Shown here one piece after another: positions 1 to 9,461 of a stretch of 64,000 nt of DNA. The translations under genes and the position numbers were made by a program. The stretch's first letter is position 1; each line of letters begins with the position of its first letter. Below the pieces are notes generated by a model. The model was not told the DNA's origin. It saw nothing but the letters and a program-made list of their open reading frames with translations, and ran no database searches. This stretch comes from Porphyra umbilicalis (taxonomy: Eukaryota > Rhodophyta > Bangiophyceae > Bangiales > Bangiaceae): contig KV919102.1 of NCBI GenBank assembly GCA_002049455.2, positions 1 through 64,000 on the forward strand. The letters are read 5' to 3'.

Positions 1-694
1 GTAAACGGCACGAGCAACGCCAAAACACCCACCCACACTGGTCTGGTCCGGTTTTTGGGATGAGAGAGCCGCTCTGCCGCGTGCGCTGTGGGGTGCCCCC
101 CGCCCCGTTGTCCCCATCGGAGGGCCCTCGTTGGGCGGCTGGCCACGTCATGGCGGGCGGTACGATGGGCCACAAACGGGCGCGCGTCGGACACGAGGTG
201 GCGCGACCCGCGCGGCCGCCGTTGCCTCGTCTGCGCCTCGCCCGGCCCCGGCCCTATCGGGATTGTGCCCTCCACCGCCGGCCGCCGGCACCTTGGCTGG
301 GACTGCCAGTCCTGGTGGGGAGTGTGCTCCCCCGCCCACCCCCGCCCCCCCCCCCGCCGCGTCCGCTTTCATTTCGAGCCGTTTTGACGTCGGATTCCCT
401 CGCTTTCCCGGTTTGTCGCCCCGCCCCGCCCCGCCGCGCCGCGCTCGTGCCTCTGCCTGCTTTTTTTGGGGGGCTTTTCAACGGCGCGTACCGGCGGCCG
501 CGGATGCGGCACGGTGCATCCCGCATCAGCGGCGGCGGTGGCCTCGACTGCCGCGACGCGGGGTGCGGCTGCTGCCGCGCGGCACTCGTCCGACGCGTCG
601 TGCGGCCGTGTTCGCGGCGGGCCCCCCCCCCGTGTCCCTGTCGCTGGCGTTGGCGCGCACCCCCGGGGCGACCCCCCCCCGTGGCGGTCGGGCG

Positions 695-758
<64 letters not shown>

Positions 759-766
759 GCGGCGCC
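1..766. other. 5' flank of the kinase gene
   Basis: No convincing gene. The frame of the kinase stays open upstream to about position 131, but this stretch is Pro/Arg/Gly-rich low-complexity translation without kinase features, so I read it as promoter and 5' UTR. C-runs lie near 340-360 and 605-680. Confidence 0.5.
692..766. repeat. CGG trinucleotide run abutting the kinase start
   Basis: Nearly pure CGG repeat ending directly at the kinase ATG (767). It would be transcribed as a G-rich 5' UTR able to fold. If translation began upstream it would encode polyglycine. Confidence 0.8.
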
Positions 767-2503
767 ATGGCGGACCCCCCGAGCTCGAGCCGCGCGCCCC
801 GCTCCACCGAGGAGGAGCGCAAGGCGCGGGAGGAGCGCAAGCGCGAAGCGTCGCGGGTGGCGAGCCGTGACTTTTTCCGCGTGCCCCTCTCTGCCCACGC
901 GTACGCGGTGGAGGGCCTGATCGGCACGGGGGCGTACGGGGTGGTCTGCTCGGCCGTCATGTCGGGCGTCGGCGAGCGCGTCGCCATCAAGCGCATCAAG
1001 GCGGTGCTCAACAGCTACCCGTTTGCGACGCGCATCCTGCGGGAGCTCAAATTCATGCGCCTCCTCCGCCGGCATGAAAACATCATTACGGTGCGGGACG
1101 TGCTCGTGCCGGGCGAGCGGGACCGCTTCAACGACGTGTTTGTCGTCAGTGAGCTGATGCCCATTGATTTGGCCAAGCTCCTCCGCACGACGACGACGCT
1201 GAGCCCGGAGCACGTCAAGTACCTGATGTTTCAACTGTTGCGGGCGGTGCACTTTATGCACGCGGCCAACGTGCTGCACCGGGACATCAAACCGAACAAC
1301 GTGCTTGTCAATAAGAAGTGCGAGCTCCGCGTCTGCGACTTTGGTACGTGGTGGGATGGGGGTGTTTTCTTTGCTCTTGGATGTGCTTGTATTCGTTTTC
1401 AGTGGGTCGTGGCCACTGGTTACTGCACTTGCGTGCCATTGCGATTGCGGCTGCTGACATTTGCGGTTCCGCCGACTCTATCTTTGGCTTGTCCTGTTGG
1501 CTCTACTGCGTCTGTCTTTCTCGTGGTCTGTTTGCTTTCGTCTTGTCTGTTGGGTACTGTAGGGCTCGCCCGTGCCGCGTTTGACGATGACCCGGACCCC
1601 GGCTTTTGGACCGACTACATCGCCACCCGCTGGTATCGCGCCCCTGAGCTGATCCTGACGCTGCTGACCAACTACTCGACGGCCATCGACATTTGGTCGG
1701 TCGGGTGCATCTTTGCCGAGATCCTCTCCCGCGGCGAGCCGCTCTTCCCCGGCCAGAGCCCCCAACACCAGTTTAGCCTCATTGTCAACGTTACCGGCAC
1801 GCCATCGGAGGAGGAGATTAGCCAACTGCGCAACACCAGCGCCCAGCGCACGATGCGGTCGCTGCCGCGCTCCCCGCGCCGGCCGCTGTCGACGCTCTTC
1901 CCCGACGCGGACCCCGACGCGCTCGACGTCATGTCCAAGATGCTCGAGTTCTCCCCCGAGAAGCGCATCTCGGCGCTCGACGCGCTCCGACACCCGTACT
2001 TTGCCAAGTTTGCGTGCATGGGCCTCGGTGCCACCGCCGAGCCGGTTAGCCGCCGGGACTTCCTCTTTGAGCGCCACCGCTTGACGCCGGAAGGGATGCG
2101 CAAGGAGTTTCTGCGCGAAATCGCGCACTACCACCCCGAGGTGCGCCAGGAGCTGCTGGCCGAGGCGGCGGCGGCGGGCGCTGCGGGCGGCGCGGGCGGC
2201 GGGGACGGCGGGGGGCTCGCGCCCATTGCCGACAAGGATGTGGTCGAAGGCGCCGCGGCGGCGGCGGGCGCCGGCCACAACCGGCGGGTCACGGCGCGGA
2301 TGGCCGGCAGCTTTGAGACGGCGCTCGGCAACGATGCGGCGGCGGCGGCCAATGGGAATGGCACGCACGCGGCGGCGGGCGCCCACACGGTGGGGGAGGA
2401 CGACATGGAGACGATGAACCCCGAGTACCAGCGGAGAGGCGACGAGTACCGGTCCAACACGATGGACGAGCAGGTGTTGGACCGGCTCAACACGAGGGTG
2501 TAA
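767..2503 (+). CDS. MAP kinase with TDY activation motif
   Basis: Ser/Thr protein kinase of the MAPK family. Exons 767-1343 and 1563-2503 give about 505 residues. Seen: Gly-rich loop GTGAYGVV, ATP-binding Lys in AIKRI, catalytic loop HRDIKPNN, then DFG. The intron (GTACGT...TGTAG) splits the DFG Gly codon; splicing restores DFGLARAAF. The activation loop reads FWTDYIATRWYRAPE, so the dual phosphorylation site is T-D-Y rather than T-E-Y. A charged N-terminal extension (~50 residues) precedes the kinase core and a Gly/Ala-rich tail of ~170 residues follows it. The family acts in MEK-type phosphorylation cascades in cytosol and nucleus. The start is the first ATG after the CGG run. The intron is 219 bp, a multiple of three and stop-free, so unspliced RNA would still be open but would carry an insert after DFG. 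Confidence 0.9.
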   Translation: MADPPSSSRAPRSTEEERKAREERKREASRVASRDFFRVPLSAHAYAVEGLIGTGAYGVVCSAVMSGVGERVAIKRIKAVLNSYPFATRILRELKFMRLLRRHENIITVRDVLVPGERDRFNDVFVVSELMPIDLAKLLRTTTTLSPEHVKYLMFQLLRAVHFMHAANVLHRDIKPNNVLVNKKCELRVCDFGTWWDGGVFFALGCACIRFQWVVATGYCTCVPLRLRLLTFAVPPTLSLACPVGSTASVFLVVCLLSSCLLGTVGLARAAFDDDPDPGFWTDYIATRWYRAPELILTLLTNYSTAIDIWSVGCIFAEILSRGEPLFPGQSPQHQFSLIVNVTGTPSEEEISQLRNTSAQRTMRSLPRSPRRPLSTLFPDADPDALDVMSKMLEFSPEKRISALDALRHPYFAKFACMGLGATAEPVSRRDFLFERHRLTPEGMRKEFLREIAHYHPEVRQELLAEAAAAGAAGGAGGGDGGGLAPIADKDVVEGAAAAAGAGHNRRVTARMAGSFETALGNDAAAAANGNGTHAAAGAHTVGEDDMETMNPEYQRRGDEYRSNTMDEQVLDRLNTRV

Positions 2504-2921
2504 AGGGGCGTGCTGTGGTTCTTTTGCATCGGCATGCATGCTGCGTTGCGTTGCGTGTGCTCTTTGGTGGTTGTGGCCGTCGTCACTTGGGCGGGGGCGG
2601 GTGCACCGGGCACGGCGGCAGGCTTTTTGGACCAGTGGTGCCGCGGGAACGCGGCGTTGACAGTCGCGGTGTAGAGACCTCACTTTTCAACACATGCGAT
2701 CCTCTGGCCAACACTGGCGTGACACGTAGCTGAAAACCCTCAGTCGTTGGAGACTGTAAGGGTGATGTGTGTCCTTCCGTGCGCCCCCCAACACTGCAAC
2801 GCGCGTGCTCCCAACGGAAGCGCGGGCAGACTGCAGAGGACGGCAGTGCTGCCGTCCCGCTCCCGGCGGCGGGCTGCTCCCCCACCCCCCCCCCCCACCC
2901 CCCCCACCCCCCCCACCGGCA
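2504..2921. other. Intergenic: kinase 3' end and glycosyltransferase promoter
   Basis: No gene seen. The last 45 bases before the next ATG are almost pure C with isolated A (2880-2918), one of the C-tracts that precede several starts in this window. Confidence 0.5.
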
Positions 2922-4989
2922 ATGGCGGGGTATGGGGACCCCCTCTCCCCCCAAAACGGCGCCACCGGCGGCGGCGGTTCCTCCCTCCCGTCTGCCCACG
3001 CGGTGACGCGCAAGCTCGCCGGCCGCCTCCGCCGCGACGCGCGCGTCTACCTCGGCCGCCACCCCGCCGCGACCGCCGCCGCCGCCGCCGCCGCCGTCCT
3101 CACAGGCGGCGCCCTGCTACGGACACTCGTCTGTCGGTTCCTTCTTGACGGCGGCGACGGCGCCGCCGCCGCCGCCGCCGCCGCGACCGCCGTGCGCTTT
3201 GCGCCCCGCGGCGACGTTGCCGCCACGTGCGTGTGCGTCGACGGGCGGACGTCGGCGGTGCGGTGGGCGCGCGGCTTGGTCGCCGCCGACACGGTCTTTC
3301 GCGGGCACCCCGTCACCCCCCCCCCCCCGACGTGCCCGCCGACCAAGTGGAGGTTGCCGTCGAGACGCTCTACCGGGGGCCCCCGCGCCTCCTCGAGGCG
3401 CGCCTCCGCCTCCGCCGCGCCGACGTGCACGGGTGTGGGGGGGGGGCGTGGGCTCCCCGGCGCTCGCGCGCCCGGGGACCCGTGGTTGTTTGTGGGGGGG
3501 GCCGCAACGGGCCTCCCGGGCGGGGCCGTCGGGGAGCTCGCCCCCGCCCCGTGCGGCGCGGTGCTCGCGGCGCCGTGGCGGGGCCTCCCCGAGGAGGCCC
3601 ACCGGGTGGTGGCGGAGGAGGGGGACTTTGGCGACGCCTGGTGGCGCAACCGCCGCCAGTGGCAGCCGCCGGCGCGGCCCGCGGCGGCGGACGCGGCGGC
3701 GCCTCTGCCGACGCCCGTGCAAGAGTGGTGGCTCCGCGACGGCGTCACCGTCATTGCGGCGTGCCAAGACCGCAGCGACGCCCTCGTCGAGGCGGTGACC
3801 TCGTGGCTGGCCGCCGCCGGCGTCGACGAGGTCGTCCTCCTCGACTGGTCGTCGGCGGCGCCGATTGCGGGCGTCCTCGCCGCCGCCGCGCCCGCGGCGG
3901 TGGCCGACCCGCGGCTCCTCCTCGCGCGCGTCGCCGGCCAAGGGCGCGGGTGGGTGCTCTCCCGCGCGTACAACGTTGCGGCGCGCCTCGCGACGCGGTC
4001 GACGCTCCTCAAAGTCGATTGCGACACGGTGCTGTCGCCGACCTTTGTCGCCGCCCACCCAACGACCGACGCCCGCACCTTTTACGCGGGCGACTGGCGG
4101 TCGCTCACGGCGCCGACCGCCGACGAGCGGCTGCACATGAACGGGCTGCTGCTCGTGCGGCGGGCCGACTTTGCCCACATCCACGGCTATGACGAGCGCA
4201 TCGTCACGTACGGGTGGGACGATAGTGACATTGTCGGTCGGCTGGCCGCCTTTCGGACGCCCCGCCCAATGGATTACGGGCGCGCGCGGCACGTGCGGCA
4301 CGCCGCGTCGCGGCGGACGGGGCGGCAGGGCGCGGCGACGCTGCTGCCGCCCGACCACCCGCTCGCGGCGGCGGTGGAAATCCAGCGCAACCGGCTGTTG
4401 CTCAAGCCGCCGCGGCTGCCCCCGTGGGGGCCCGCCGCCCGGGGGGTCGTCTACAACGTGCGGAGCGTGTGGTTGGACGTGCGCAACGGGACGACCACGG
4501 CGGGGGCGCCGCCGCGGCCGCCGCCGCCGCCGCCTCCGAGTGGCGACGGCACCGACGCGCCCGCCGTCGCGCCCAAGCGCTACTACCTGCTGCGCGTCGC
4601 CAACGAGGTGCCGTCGGCGGCGGACCTCGTGTCGGAAGCGGACGGCGCGGACGCGTCCAAGCGCGCCCTCCGCATTATTCTCAAGAGCCGGCGGGGGGTG
4701 CCCGCCTACCATAAGGACCTGCCGCTCGACTTTTACTTGGGGCTCGCCGCCCGCTACGCAGCGGCCGACGCGGGCGCGTCGCCGTTTGCGCGCGTCGACG
4801 TGATTCCGGGCGGTGGCGGCCACGGCGGCGGCGGGGCGGGCGGCGCCATCGGCCCGGCTGTGGCCGCCGAGCCGCCGTCTGGGTGCGCGGCGCGACTGTT
4901 GACGCTGGCCGCCTTGCGGGCGGCCACGTCCCCCCCGTTGCCGTCCTTTTTTGCGGCCGCCGCCGCCGCCAACGTCAGCGGCGGCGGCA

Positions 4990-5020
<31 letters not shown>

Positions 5021-6090
5021 CCTCCCCGTCGTCGGCCGCGCGGGCGTGGCGTCGGCGGCGCTCGGCCGCCTCTCCGCGTCGTTTCGCCACCGGCGAGACG
5101 GTCCCGGCGACGGTGGCGGCGCCGCGCGGCCGCGCGCCGCCCCCGACGGTATGGGCGACGCGGGCGGCGGCAACGTCGGGGGCGGCGGCGGCGGCACTGG
5201 CGGGCCGCTGGTCCCCCCCCCGCCGGCTCGGCCGGCTGGCACGCGCGGATGCTGTGGCGCCACCCCGACGCGGGCTGCGGGTGCCGCTTCAGCGCCCTCT
5301 TTGCGCCCGTCGACACGGAGCTGTTTGAGACGGCGGGGGACGCCATCCCGGCCGGGCCGGGGCCCGACGGGCCGACGTCGGCGGCGGCGGTCGCGCACCC
5401 GCCGTCCGCCGACGCGACCGCTGCCGACGCGGCGGCGGCCGCCGAGCCGGTCGCCGTGCCCGTCACGCGCCATCGCGTGGCGGCCACGTCGGTGTGGGCG
5501 GCGCTCGCCGCCGCCGCCGACGGGGTGACGGCGGCGGGGGCGGCGGGGGCGGCGGCGCGGCCGCCGGGCTCGGCCCCCGCCACCGCCATTGTCACGTGCG
5601 GCGTCGACGTGCGGGCGGGCGCCGACGCGGACGGCGTGTACGTGGCGGCGGTGCGGCACCAGCTGCGGGCGCTCGTGCCGGATGGCGCCCTCCGCTCGGC
5701 GGTCGTGGCCGGCGCGCTGCGGCGGGCGGCGGCGGCCGACGCGGCCGCGTCCGCCGCCGCCGCCGCCCCCGCGGGCGCCCCCGACCCCCGCCACCGCCGC
5801 CGCTGCTGCCCGCGTCGGCCGACGAGCGGCTGGCGGTGGACGTGTGGTCGCGCCCCCGCGGGGGCCTCCAGTCCCCGCGCACCGCGGCGGTGACGCGCGG
5901 CCTCCGTGCCGCCGCCGCCGCGGTGCGGGCGGGCGGCGACGCGGCGGCGACGGCGGCGCTGCTGGCGGGCTGCCCGCCGGCAGAGGGGGGCGGCGGCCAC
6001 GGGGCGCTGCTCGAGCGGCTCCCGGAACTCGCGGTGATTGTGGCGGCGCTGCGGTTGGCCGACGCCCGCTGCTTGGCGCTGCCCCGCTGA
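2922..6090 (+). CDS. Large GT-A-fold glycosyltransferase, type II membrane protein
   Basis: Likely a Golgi glycosyltransferase (GT2/GT7-like fold); donor and acceptor unknown. Start MAGYGDPLS; a hydrophobic segment at about residues 45-70 looks like a signal anchor. The catalytic part (about residues 265-470) has a DxD-type metal site KVDCDTVLS, then FYAGDW, HMNGLLLVRRADF and YGWDDSDIVGRL, the acceptor-side motif of galactosyltransferase-like enzymes. A second region (5230-6090) holds WHARMLWRHPDAGCGCRFSA and continues to a stop at 6088. Read through, the protein is roughly 1050 residues. The frame jumps at a C-run near 3318 and returns at a G-run near 3440, then jumps at a C-run near 5215 and again near 5790. 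Between the first two, the neighbouring frame clearly codes (DVPADQVEVAVETLYRGPP). All jumps sit on homopolymers or C-rich runs, so assembly indels are the likeliest cause. Ala/Gly-rich linkers are extensive. Confidence 0.75.
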
Positions 6091-7199
6091 GCGGTGGGGC
6101 GCGCGCGGGGGGGGGGGGGGGGGGGGGGCGGCGGCCGGTGTGGGGGTGGGTCAAGGTGCGCCCGGCGCAGGTGCGCGGGTGGGCCGTAGGAAGCAAGCAA
6201 ACGCGAAACAACTGCAGCGGCGGTCGTGCCGAGGTTGCCCAGTGCGCTGGTGGACAACCGTACGGGGATGTCGCTGTCTTGCGGAGCCACATGCATCTGC
6301 TGCACGCAGCACCGCGCGGATCGGGCACGAGACTTTGCGCGCGCCCACGCCGCACCCCCGCCCCGCACTGCTGCTCTGCCCATGTGGGCGCGGCCGCCTC
6401 GGCTGTGGCCGCCACGGCAATGGCAAGGCCAGTGCATCGCCGTGGCGGCCACCGTGGCGATGGTGCGGCTGCGCCTGCTGTGTGTGGCAGGGAGGGGGCT
6501 CACGGCGTCATGGAGCGGCGGCGGCGGGAACCGCGCCCGCACCCGCCCGCCGCCAGCGTCAACGGTCGCGGGTGGCGCCGCTGGTCGCGGGCAGCGTCGC
6601 TGCCGCCGCCGGCGCAACGGCGATCAACGGCACGCGGTGGGGCAAAAGGGGGGGGCGCTGTGCGCGCACGCGCGTGCTGGTGGTGGGGCTGCCGCCGCGC
6701 CGGGCGCGGGTGACCACCGCGTCGGCCGCGGTCGCCGGGCCCCCACCCCGCGCGGGCGAGTCCGGCGCCGCCGCCGAGAGCGTCGGCTGCCGCCACGCCC
6801 GCCTTGACGGGCGGCGGCCAGCGGCGGCCGCAGCGGTCGACGCGCGCCCGCGGGCGGCCGATGGCCGGCAGCGGCCCGGCAGGGGACAGCCAGCGTCATA
6901 GCCGCCTATATCTCCTTTACGACTGACCTTGCTTCCGGCTCCGCATCGAGCTGTGCGGCGCAACGGTCGAGGACCGCACAAACAGGATGACCCAAGAATG
7001 AAACCGGCGGCAACGCCAGTCATACAAGGTGCTTTTCCACGGCAGCACAACAAACCCGACGCAACCGCTCACCCACCCGCTCCGCAGCAGCCCAACCGCA
7101 TCCACGTCCACAAAATCACGCGCGCATTGCCCTGTCCGTACTTCACCCGCGCCCCACCTAAGAAGCCCCGCCGCCCACCGCCCTCGCTTCCCCGCGCAC
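6091..7199. other. Intergenic, GC-rich, convergent 3' ends
   Basis: No supported gene. A G-run lies at about 6108-6128. Open frames on both strands are Arg/Ala/Pro-rich shadows. It separates the glycosyltransferase (+) from RPL32 (-); composition falls near 6900-7150. Confidence 0.5.
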
Positions 7200-7610
7200 T
7201 CACTCAACGTCTTCCGTCCGCAGACGCGCGCCCGCGTTGGTCACCTTGACCGCCAGCGCCGACGCGCGGGCAATGATGGCCGCCCGCTTCTTGGCCGACA
7301 CATTGTGCGCAATCTCCGCCGCGTGGGTGGTGTTGTGCATCAGCAGCAGCTCCAAGTCCTTGACGTTGGAGACGGTGAACTTGTAGAGCCCGTTGGGGAG
7401 CATGTGGCGGGTCTTCTTGTTGGACCCAAAGCCAACATTGGGCATCCGCACGGCGCCCTTCCACTTGCGGCGGACGCACGAGTCAATACCCTTGGGCCGC
7501 CGCCATCCGACGGGCACGGTGATGATCCGGTCCGACTGGTGGCGGGGGAACTTCTTGGTGCGCTTCTTGACAATGGGCGTCTTGCCGCCCTTAAACGCCT
7601 TGTTGATCAT
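7200..7610 (-). CDS. RPL32: 60S ribosomal protein L32e
   Basis: Cytosolic large-subunit ribosomal protein eL32, 136 residues, the usual family length. Seen: basic N-terminus ([19 protein letters not shown]), then the family core [17 protein letters not shown] and [19 protein letters not shown], then the conserved C-terminal part [27 protein letters not shown]. The first ATG in frame with this core begins MINKAFKGG; the upstream open frame has no ATG and is pyrimidine-rich on the coding strand, as expected for a 5' UTR. Single exon. The neighbouring low-GC reading frame is upstream on the same strand. Confidence 0.96.
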   Translation of the reverse strand: MINKAFKGGKTPIVKKRTKKFPRHQSDRIITVPVGWRRPKGIDSCVRRKWKGAVRMPNVGFGSNKKTRHMLPNGLYKFTVSNVKDLELLLMHNTTHAAEIAHNVSAKKRAAIIARASALAVKVTNAGARLRTEDVE

Positions 7611-7799
7611 GACGGGCAATGGGGGGCGGAAGGGGGGGCAGTACACGGATGTCGGTGGGGGGATGGGGGAAGGGGAAGGACGTGGGAACGTCACAGCCGA
7701 CGCGCCGGGGCTGGCGGACGTCGCGAGCGCCACGGAGCGCGGTGCCGGAGCGACCGCATCGGACACCGGCCGGTCCTCGAGCACTGACGATCGACGTCG

Positions 7800-8018
7800 T
7801 TAATTATCAATAATTTCATGTGCAGCATTCTTGGTTGCGCACCAGGAGCTCTTTTGAGGACAACTGTCGAATGTAGTAGTCCCGCCCTTCTGAATATCCA
7901 AGAAAGTTCCATAGTCAAGTACCTGGCGACAACTAACGCCTACTCCTATTTCTTGGTTCTTCGCGTTTTGAATGGTTTGTAGTTGATCTTTTCCGATGAG
8001 AGTTGGGGACCTGGACAT
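7800..8018 (-). CDS. Low-GC small open reading frame, unknown
   Basis: 72 residues beginning MSRSPTLIGKDQLQ, from an ATG at 8018. I do not recognise the family. The protein looks natural (mixed charged and polar residues, three Cys, little Ala/Gly), but base composition drops sharply here (many AT-ending codons) compared with the neighbours, which suggests a different origin, for example a transferred or organellar fragment. It lies head-to-head with PGRL1 (start 8478) and upstream of RPL32. It might be an exon of a larger gene or a chance frame. Confidence 0.35.
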   Translation of the reverse strand: MSRSPTLIGKDQLQTIQNAKNQEIGVGVSCRQVLDYGTFLDIQKGGTTTFDSCPQKSSWCATKNAAHEIIDN

Positions 8019-8477
8019 CTCAGTGGCCGCATGCGAGATCTTTCATAGCATGCTCTGTGGGAGGTCCTCGCGGCGGCGTCCTGGGGCCACAACAGCGGCC
8101 ATTTGGGGCAGGCGGACAGGAATCTCGCGGGCTTGCCCGACCAGTCTACTTCTCATCTCCAGGCCCCCACGCGCTTTCCGTTGGGCCCGTGTGCCCCTCG
8201 GAGCTGCGCCTCACCCCCCCCCATCCGCCGCCGGCGTACGATCAAACCACCAGGTGGTCCTCTGTTCTCCGAGGTCTACGCTGTCAGGTGCAAACACGAC
8301 CGCCATCGTCGTGCGGCTGTTCTTCCCCCTCTTCCTTTCGTCCGCCCTTTCGAACCCCTCCCGCGTTGTCCGACGCGCCTGTGGTCCCGCACTGAGCAAC
8401 GTCCCACATCTCCACGCCCCCCACTGCTTCCCGTTCCTCACTCTCTGCTGCCCTTGTGTAGCATTCCGCATCTCATC
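8019..8477. promoter_or_regulatory. Upstream region of PGRL1
   Basis: Divergent gap between the low-GC frame and PGRL1. A C-run lies at 8213-8222 and a CT-rich stretch at 8310-8475 reaches the PGRL1 start. No TATA-like box is obvious. Confidence 0.35.
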
Positions 8478-9461
8478 ATGTTTCCCACCGTGACGCCTCG
8501 ATCCCCGCGGCGGGCGGCTGCCATGGCCTTCATGGGCGCCCCTGTGGTGGGCGCCTGCGGTTCCTCGCTGTTTGCTCGGAGCGCTGCCACCACTGGCCTC
8601 CGGCCGCCAGTCAGGGGCGTGGCCGCCCGCCCCGCCGCCGCGGTGCGCATGGCCGCCGCCGAGGAGACGGAGACGTCGACGATCGTCATTGACGAGAACA
8701 TTGCTGATTTTTGCTCCGTCGACTCGCGCACCGGCAAGCGTGTAGAGATGTCGGTGCCGGAGAAAGAGACGCTCTTCCTCTCCGCCATGAACGCGTACTT
8801 TAACAAGGAGCCTGCGCTGCTGTCCGACTCGGAGTTTGACGCTTTGAAAGAGGAGCTGACGTGGCAGGGGTCGGACGTGGTCACCCTGTCGCGTGACGAG
8901 TTCCGCTTCCTCGACGCGGCCAAGTCATTTGACAAGGGCAAGAAGCTCATGTCGGACGAGGAGTTTGACGAGCTGAAGATGACCCTCCGCCGCCAGGGGT
9001 CGGTCGTTGCGGTGGCGCGCGGGCCACGCTGCTCCATTGAGCGGCAAATCACCTTCTCCGAGGTGATCCCCGACACCAAGCGCATCTTTGTGCTCTACCT
9101 GCCGGCGGCTATCGTTGGCGCCCTGTTGTGGCTGTCGGGCTCGTACGAGCTGACGCCGCTGCGGAACGTGGACCCTGTGCTGTCACTGCTGCTGGGCACC
9201 CCCTTGATCTTCCTCTTCTCGCGCACTTTGACGCAGCTGGTCGTGCCGTCGCCGCTCATCCTGGTCGGCGATTGCCCAAGCTGCGGCCGCCAGACGCGCA
9301 CCTTCTTCGGCAAGGTGTTGACGGTGGACGGCTTCCAAGCGGACGCCGAGATCAAGTGTCAGAAGTGCGGGGCGAAGCTGAAGGTGGAGAAGGATTCGTT
9401 GCGCATGGTTTTGTTGCAAGAAGGCAAGGAGAAGTCGCCGGCACGCAGCGCCAGCCGCTAG
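8478..9461 (+). CDS. PGRL1: PGR5-like protein 1, thylakoid
   Basis: 327 residues, close to plant PGRL1 length. PGRL1 works with PGR5 in antimycin-sensitive cyclic electron flow around photosystem I in the thylakoid membrane. Seen: an N-terminal transit peptide rich in Ser/Arg/Ala with an early AFMGAP; a stromal segment with DFCSVDSRTGKRVEMSVPEKE and two repeated SDSEFDALKEEL/SDEEFDELKMTL motifs; two membrane spans (IFVLYLPAAIVGALLWLSG and LSLLLGTPLIFLFSRTL); then a C-terminal stromal zinc-binding pair CPSCGRQTRTFFGK and IKCQKCGAKLKVEKDSLRMV. The ATG at 8478 is the first that gives a plausible transit peptide. Single exon. This gene is strong evidence for a photosynthetic nuclear genome. Confidence 0.95.
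   Translation: MFPTVTPRSPRRAAAMAFMGAPVVGACGSSLFARSAATTGLRPPVRGVAARPAAAVRMAAAEETETSTIVIDENIADFCSVDSRTGKRVEMSVPEKETLFLSAMNAYFNKEPALLSDSEFDALKEELTWQGSDVVTLSRDEFRFLDAAKSFDKGKKLMSDEEFDELKMTLRRQGSVVAVARGPRCSIERQITFSEVIPDTKRIFVLYLPAAIVGALLWLSGSYELTPLRNVDPVLSLLLGTPLIFLFSRTLTQLVVPSPLILVGDCPSCGRQTRTFFGKVLTVDGFQADAEIKCQKCGAKLKVEKDSLRMVLLQEGKEKSPARSASR

Noticed and set aside
131-766. Kinase extended upstream by 212 residues
   Set aside because: The added sequence lacks an ATG start, is low-complexity and includes polyglycine from the CGG run; the ATG at 767 fits the family.
3318-3446. Introns at the C- and G-runs of the glycosyltransferase
   Set aside because: The needed gaps would be one or two bases; no GT-AG pair of plausible length restores the frame.
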